Of a stretch of 64,000 nt of DNA, positions 59,059-64,000 are shown piece after piece. The DNA is from Chrysoperla carnea (Eukaryota > Arthropoda > Insecta > Neuroptera > Chrysopidae): the NCBI RefSeq assembly GCF_905475395.1, contig NC_058338.1, positions 8,942,935 to 9,006,934 of the forward strand. Direction: 5' to 3'. Positions within the stretch are counted from its first letter, which is position 1, and every line of letters begins with the position of its first letter. The notes beneath the pieces were generated by a model, which ran no database searches, was not told where the DNA came from, and worked only from the letters and a program-made list of their open reading frames with translations. The translations under genes and the position numbers were made by a program.

Positions 59059-59148
59059 GTATACGCACGATGCGTCATTACTGTCTGCCCATCGCTCTTT
59101 TAATTCATTTATGTTTTCGTTTATAGTTTCTGAGTTCATATCCCCCAT
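59059..59148 (-). CDS. Unidentified gene, first coding exon (30 codons)
   Basis: A minus-strand ATG is followed by 30 codons reading MGDMNSETINENINELKERW, then ADSNDASCVY, ending exactly at a consensus donor GTAAGTTC (59,058 downward). An in-frame TAG lies four codons upstream, so this is a genuine start; a second in-frame ATG is codon 4. Acidic and charged composition with N, E and D contrasts with the F/I/Y/K composition of chance frames here. I do not recognise the family. Later exons would lie at lower coordinates, beyond a long intron; the leader may lie near 59.5-59.7 kb. Only this exon is supported. Confidence 0.5.
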
Positions 59149-59896
59149 ATTTTTATCCTAGGCCAATTTCTGGTTCATCAATTATAACAAATTACTATCA
59201 AAGCATATCAAAAACTCAAAAAATGTTTAGCTTTATTTCTTCGATACGTAAAAATCCAAAATATTCATTTATGTAGCTTTTGCCATAAAAAAATACAGCT
59301 TTTTTTTTTAAAGTTTTTGTTTTGATTTTTAATAATTAACTAAATAAAAAAAGAAACAAACACAAGAGACTCCAATATAATTATTTAAATAATTAAATTA
59401 AACTAAAAATTGGGACAAAACAAAAACATTATTTATTCCAAGAGAATGATTAATTATTTGTTTTCCTTTTAGAAATATTTATGTAATCACGAGATTTGTG
59501 TGATTATATTTATCACATAATTAAAAAATAAAAATATACAGGAAGAGAGGAAGTAAGAAGAGCAGAGAAGATGGTGTTTCTGGTGATTGGAACATATGCG
59601 CATAATCTTGCTTTGTATTTAATTGGTTGATGTAATTTGTTTGTTACTGGCATTTAAATATTTTGCTTTCTTCCGGTTGTTCGGTGGTCCGGAGTCTTTC
59701 TGCAAAGGTAAACAACGATGTTTTTTTATTTTTCTCAATTTTTTTTTTAATTTTTTAATTTTTTTTGGTTTTTTTTATTCCTATTATTAATTAATGGGAT
59801 TAATTAATAATATAAACACGACTTTTAAATAGAATTGTTAGAGATTTTGATTTTTTTTTTTAGATTTGTATTACTATTTTTATGTAAATTGTATCT

Positions 59897-59902
59897 TTTA
59901 TT
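59897..59902 (-). promoter_or_regulatory. Candidate polyadenylation signal for CK2 beta
   Basis: AATAAA on the minus strand about 50 bp after the stop codon. In sequence this AT-rich the hexamer is weak evidence. Confidence 0.4.
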
Positions 59903-59953
59903 ATTTTAATATTTGAATTATTTTTAATCTCTATTTACTGTAGAAGTAGTGTA

Positions 59954-62818
59954 TTAGCGCTTGCCGTTGTTGTAGGTGAGCGGCCTAACGGGGCCCTTGA
60001 ATGTTGCAGCCGCTTGCTGTTGAATCTGATATGCCAATGGATGGATCTTAAAACCATATAATCTGTGAATAAAAAAGTCCAAAATTTAGCTTTTATTGAG
60101 AACTAGTTAGCCCGACGAACTTCGTACCGCCTAACAGTCAATGAATTTCGTGTTCGTTTGGAAATTTCAACTTTAAAAACGAATACTACCACGCTATAAC
60201 CTTCACTTCCGTTGCCTTTCCTTGTCTCCCCTTTTATTCGCAATTTCATGGGTTTTGTTTGTATGAAACCCTAATTTTTTTAGAAATTAAATATAGCCCA
60301 TGTTGTTTTCTGACAGTATAGCATTCTATAGCTAAGTAGTAGATTAAAAAATGATGGATTTTCATACAAATTTTTATCTTCCGCCCCCTTAATGATTATT
60401 TTGCTCTTCGGGGCGGTGACGAATACAACAATTCAGAATTAATACAAATAGGCCCAGCCTTTCTTGAGTTATAAAAGTTCTAACTAATCCCACTTTTTAT
60501 ACCATGCATATATGAAATATACATAGTATATTAAGTTTAGTCCCAAGTTTTATACCATGCATATATGAAATATACATAGTATATTAAGTTTAGTCCCAAG
60601 TTTGTAACGCTTAAAAATAATGATGCTAGGAAAAAAATTTTGTCATAGCTGTTCATAAAAACACCTAATTAGTCCATTTCCGGTTGTCCGTCCGTCCGTC
60701 CGGCCGTCCGTCTGTGGTCACGATAACTCAAAAACGAAAAAAGATACCGAGCTGAAATTTTTACAGCGTACTCAGGACGTAAAAAGTGAGGTCAAGTTCG
60801 TAAATGAGCATCATAGGCCAATTGGGTCTTGGGTCCGTAGGACCCATCTTGTAAACCGTTAGAGATAGAACAAAAGTTAAAATGTAAAAAATGTTCCTTA
60901 TAAAGAAATAAAAAACTTTTGTTTGAAACATTTTTTTGTAAACATCACTGTTTACCCACGAGGGCGTTAATTAGATGCAAATTTTATAGTATTTGTATGT
61001 TGTATGTTTGTTATTTAAGGTAGTACCTACACGAAAGTGATATTCCAAGAATTTCTCAAAACTCAGAATATAAAATATTTAATTCATAATACACTTGCTG
61101 TTAAAATTAGAAGATGATTTACCATGCCATACATGAGATATTAGCAATTAAAAGTGACGCAATTTGTACGTGTACATGGGAGAAGTGTATAAAAATACAC
61201 AAATTTACAAATATTATATTTATTTACCAATGAATGACGTCCACCATCTCTATGAAAAACTAATATAATGTAGAATACTATATTTAGAAAATATATAAAT
61301 AAAAATAAAAATTATTTACCATATAGTTTCGATAAAAAACTTAAATAAATAACTCGTTTTAGCGATGATTTTTGTGGAAAAGATATGAAGACTAATGTTA
61401 AAGGCATATGTCATAGTGTGTGTGTTTATATGTATACTAGAATCAGTAGTGAGGAACTACAGTCTTTTGAAAATAATATATGGTATATGTATAATAGTCA
61501 TAACACAGTTAATGCACTGAATGATAGTATTAGTCCAAAACTTTTTGACTGGACGGTCGCGGAGGAACTACCTTAAAAGTGAATATCTTTTGTTATTTAC
61601 GTGACGTCAAAAAACAAATGATTGCGCATCAACACTGTCTATACATTTTATACATACTGTCTATACATGTGTTATGTGATAAAGAAATCAACACTGACTA
61701 TGCATGGTATTTCAACAATTAACTCAGTCAATTGTTTGTTTTCACTTGTTTTTTTATATATTAAAAGATTCCATCAAGGACTCTACGTGATGATGATGAC
61801 AACCATTTTAATTGTAAAAATATTCGTCAGCACAAGAGCTCGATCTATTAAAAAACCCGAAGAACTAGGTCCAATATGATGTTAAACATGGATTTTTTTT
61901 CCAAGTTATTTTTTGATAGTTTAGCTACAAAACGAGGCCATTATAGACTAAAATGAACTTAGGAGTCTCCACCTGTATCCATTGGTACAGTGAATAAATG
62001 CAAAAATGATTCTATTCTATTCTCGATTATAACAATCTTTAAAAGGGTGCCTAGAAATAGTTTGGTAAAAATTTGTTTATTGTTATTTATATTTTAATTT
62101 TAGGCAAGCATAAAAAATAATTATTGCAAATGCCAGAACTTACAAATGATGCATATCATCCCGAAACACCCTTTGATCTCCCAGACTATCTTTTAATCCT
62201 ACAACTTTTGTATAAACTTTTTTTTTCAATGAATGTTATTCGAGTTTTTCCGCTACCTCGGCACAAATTGATTTTCTGTAGTACGATTATACAGAATTAT
62301 GCACAGACGCTTCGACTAATTATAAAATATAATACAAAAAGTAAAAGAACTATACCTTGGAATGAATTGATTAACAGAACGTTTTGGTCGATATTCAGGA
62401 TGCACCATAAAAAGCATATGTGGAAATCCAGTACCAAAATATGCTCCATCTGTATGGTGATGTCTAGAAGATTTAGGTGTATATACATCCATACATTTTG
62501 GACAGTATAATTTGACCATAGCTTCACCAGGTACATCAGATAATCCTACAAATAAAAACAAATAAAATTAGTTTTAAATTTAAGATGGAGTTGTCTTCTG
62601 ATGTTCAAAGTTCTGTATTATCTTACCTAGTGGTAACATTGGCTGTGATTCACAATATACACGTGGACAGTGACCAAAATCACCAGCTTGATATTTTTCA
62701 ACCATCTGAGCAATTCCTCTATTTGTTAGAATATAACGAGCATGAATTAATCCGTAGAGCATTTCTGAAGCTTGTTCAATTAAATCTGATTGATGTGCAT
62801 TATCATCTAATTCGTCAT
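59954..62818 (-). CDS. CkIIbeta: Casein kinase II regulatory subunit beta, C-terminal three exons (partial)
   Basis: Regulatory subunit that dimerises and holds two catalytic alpha subunits of protein kinase CK2. Minus-strand exons are 62,818-62,627, 62,545-62,356 and 60,062-59,954, with matching phases and canonical AG acceptors and GT donors. The product reads [38 protein letters not shown], then the zinc-ribbon cysteines CPRVYC and [35 protein letters not shown], and a tail [20 protein letters not shown] ending TYNNGKR. The first two exons join at [11 protein letters not shown]. About 163 residues are present; the N-terminal 55-60 (with the autophosphorylation and acidic regions) must lie right of the window. 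The last intron is about 2.3 kb and repeat-filled. Confidence 0.96.
60498..61030 (-). repeat. GGAC-core repeat family, copy 4, in the last CK2 beta intron
   Basis: Reverse orientation: TATACCATGCATATATGAAA, TAAGTTTAGTCCCAAGTTT, a GTCCGTCC run at 60,684-60,713, ACGATAACTCAAAAACGAAA, GTAGGACCCATCTTGTAAAC and GTAAACATCACTGTTTACCC. The first 53 bp are tandemly duplicated (60,498 and 60,551). The far end of the family (GGTATTTCAACAATTAACTC) appears at 61,690-61,760. Confidence 0.75.
61600..61760 (-). repeat. Distal end of the GGAC-core repeat
   Basis: TATGCATGGTATTTCAACAA, TTAACTCAGTCAATTGTTTG and TTTTCACTTG complement the start of the copy at 17.1 kb. It is separated from 60,498-61,030 by about 570 bp of unrelated AT-rich sequence, so the copy is interrupted. 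Confidence 0.6.
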
Positions 62819-62890
62819 CTGTTACAAACAATGAATTCATTTTATAAAGATATCTTTTTATTGCTAATTAAAATATTAATTAAAATGAAT

Positions 62891-63656
62891 AGTTCGCGGG
62901 ACAGCACCCTTTTTGTTAAATGATAATACATATTTGAAACTTCGTGAGTTCTTTTTGATGAGTCTACCAAACTTCCTCTCTACAATTTTTTTTCGAAAGT
63001 GCTGCGTTTTAAATCAGCATGATAACGTCATATTTAAACTATCGATCGCAGCAGGAAATTTCACGCTATGACCACTTCATAACATTAACAATCATGATTA
63101 AACAATTACTTACAATTACTTAAGTATTTTTGTTTTCCAACACATACATAGTTCACTCTTGCTGAATTTTATAATAACACAAGGGTTTGCCAACCAGAAC
63201 AGTAATAATATATTTTTCCTGCGCTACCCTCACTTTTCACACATCAAGCCATCGAAGTGTTGTGACAGGTGTCAGTTTTATTTAATGTTTCATAATTTCG
63301 CTAGAATTACCCTCAAAATATTACGAACCAACAAGTCTTTTTGTGTTATTATATCAAGTCAAATTAAACAGTCGTTCACTTTCAGTTTCTAGTTATATCA
63401 AGAAATTGTAATTCAAAGCAAGAAAATGTTTGTCAGTTGTATAAAAAAAGTTTAAAAGTTCCCTTGTTTATTAATATTATCAAGTGGTTATAGTGTCCGA
63501 CAAATTCCCTGCTACGTTTATTCAGACCGACATCTTAAATATGATGTTACCATGCTCATTTGAAAACGCAATAAGCTCGCCAAAAGGAGACCACTCACGA
63601 AGTTTCAAATATGTATTGATCATTTAACAAAAAGGTGCTGTTCCGCAGACTGGAAC
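62891..63656. mobile_element. Long foldback element, arms of about 380 bp, upstream of the CK2 beta exon
   Basis: GCGGGACAGCACCCTTTTTG, TTAAATGATAATACATATTT and GAAACTTCGTGAG at the left face CTCACGAAGTTTCAAATATG, TATTGATCATTTAACAAAAA and GGTGCTGTTCCGC at the right. Further in, AAGTGCTGCGTTTTAAATCA and TTTGAAAACGCAATAAG, and AGCAGGAAATTTCACGCTATG and AGTGTCCGACAAATTCCCTG continue the pairing. No coding frame. One arm recurs at 1,890. It lies 73 bp intronward of the exon at 62,818. Confidence 0.75.
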
Positions 63657-63924
63657 TGTTTAATGGTTAATAATGCTAAAAAGTAAGCTGGAGACTTGAT
63701 TATGTAAGCGAAGCGTTGTAGTGATTTTATAATTTTGAGATTTCTTAATATTAATCAAATTCAAATTTTAGGGAGCAAAGATGTAGAAAAGTAAATTAAA
63801 GAGTTTCTAAATATCTTCGGAAAAAACTATTAATTTAGAGAATTGTTTAAATGAAAACTAAGATATTTTGAATTAAATTTCGAGTAATAGTAGTAATAAG
63901 AGTGTCCGAAATTAAAAAATAGTG

Positions 63925-64000
63925 AAAAACAAACAATTGAATTAGTTAATTGTTGAAATACCCTGTATAGAAAGTGTACGAAACTTTTCAAAAGTATTTT
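63925..64000 (+). repeat. Start of another GGAC-core repeat copy, cut by the window edge
   Basis: GTGAAAAACAAACAATTGAA, TTAGTTAATTGTTGAAATAC matches the first block of the 17.1-kb copy. Confidence 0.5.

Noticed and set aside
61900-62030. ATTCTATTCTATTCT tail as a LINE 3' end
   Set aside because: A short-repeat tail alone, with no coding or family match upstream.
62124-62923. Plus-strand frames of 128 and 112 codons
   Set aside because: They are antisense to CK2 beta exons, whose minus-strand reading has domain and splice support.

Overview
This is a very AT-rich animal nuclear window, almost certainly from an insect. It has short protein-coding exons with GT-AG introns, orthologues of two universal eukaryotic genes, telomere-like GGTTAGGTTAGG tails on a LINE and a SINE, and many miniature inverted-repeat elements. 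The 18S-complementary guides in two intronic snoRNAs match GTTAAAAAGCTCG. As I recall, drosophilids carry a diverged version of that 18S stretch, so I infer a non-drosophilid insect. I cannot name the species or order.

Layout. Positions 1-48,300 are repeat-rich and gene-poor. Supported here are ten tRNA-Pro(TGG) sequences: two singles at 5.6 and 12.4 kb, a three-copy minus-strand array at 30.2-30.6 kb and a five-copy minus-strand array at 43.0-43.7 kb, both arrays with a period near 175 bp. Around them lie TTAA-flanked MITEs, TA-flanked foldback MITEs, Helitron-like non-autonomous elements, a satellite-like repeat of about 310 bp at four places, three LINE 3'-end fragments, one tRNA-headed SINE that shares its tail with one of those LINEs, and a decayed hAT transposase.

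Positions 48,305-52,160 hold RpL7A (eL8) on the minus strand, complete in six coding exons. Each of its five introns contains a box C/D snoRNA-like sequence. In transcription order these are U24-like, U36-like (18S guide), U24-like, U36-like (28S guide) and U36-like (18S guide). U24 and U36 also sit in RPL7A introns in vertebrates, so the linkage looks ancient. One transcript would therefore supply a large-subunit protein and guides that methylate both rRNAs.

Positions 53,100-59,950 are AT-rich and mostly non-coding, with one convincing unidentified minus-strand start exon at 59,059-59,148 and an ETS-like promoter or leader block at about 59.67-59.71 kb. Positions 59,954-62,818 hold the three last coding exons of casein kinase II beta (minus strand). 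Its N-terminal exons lie to the right of the window, behind a large foldback element at 62.9-63.7 kb.
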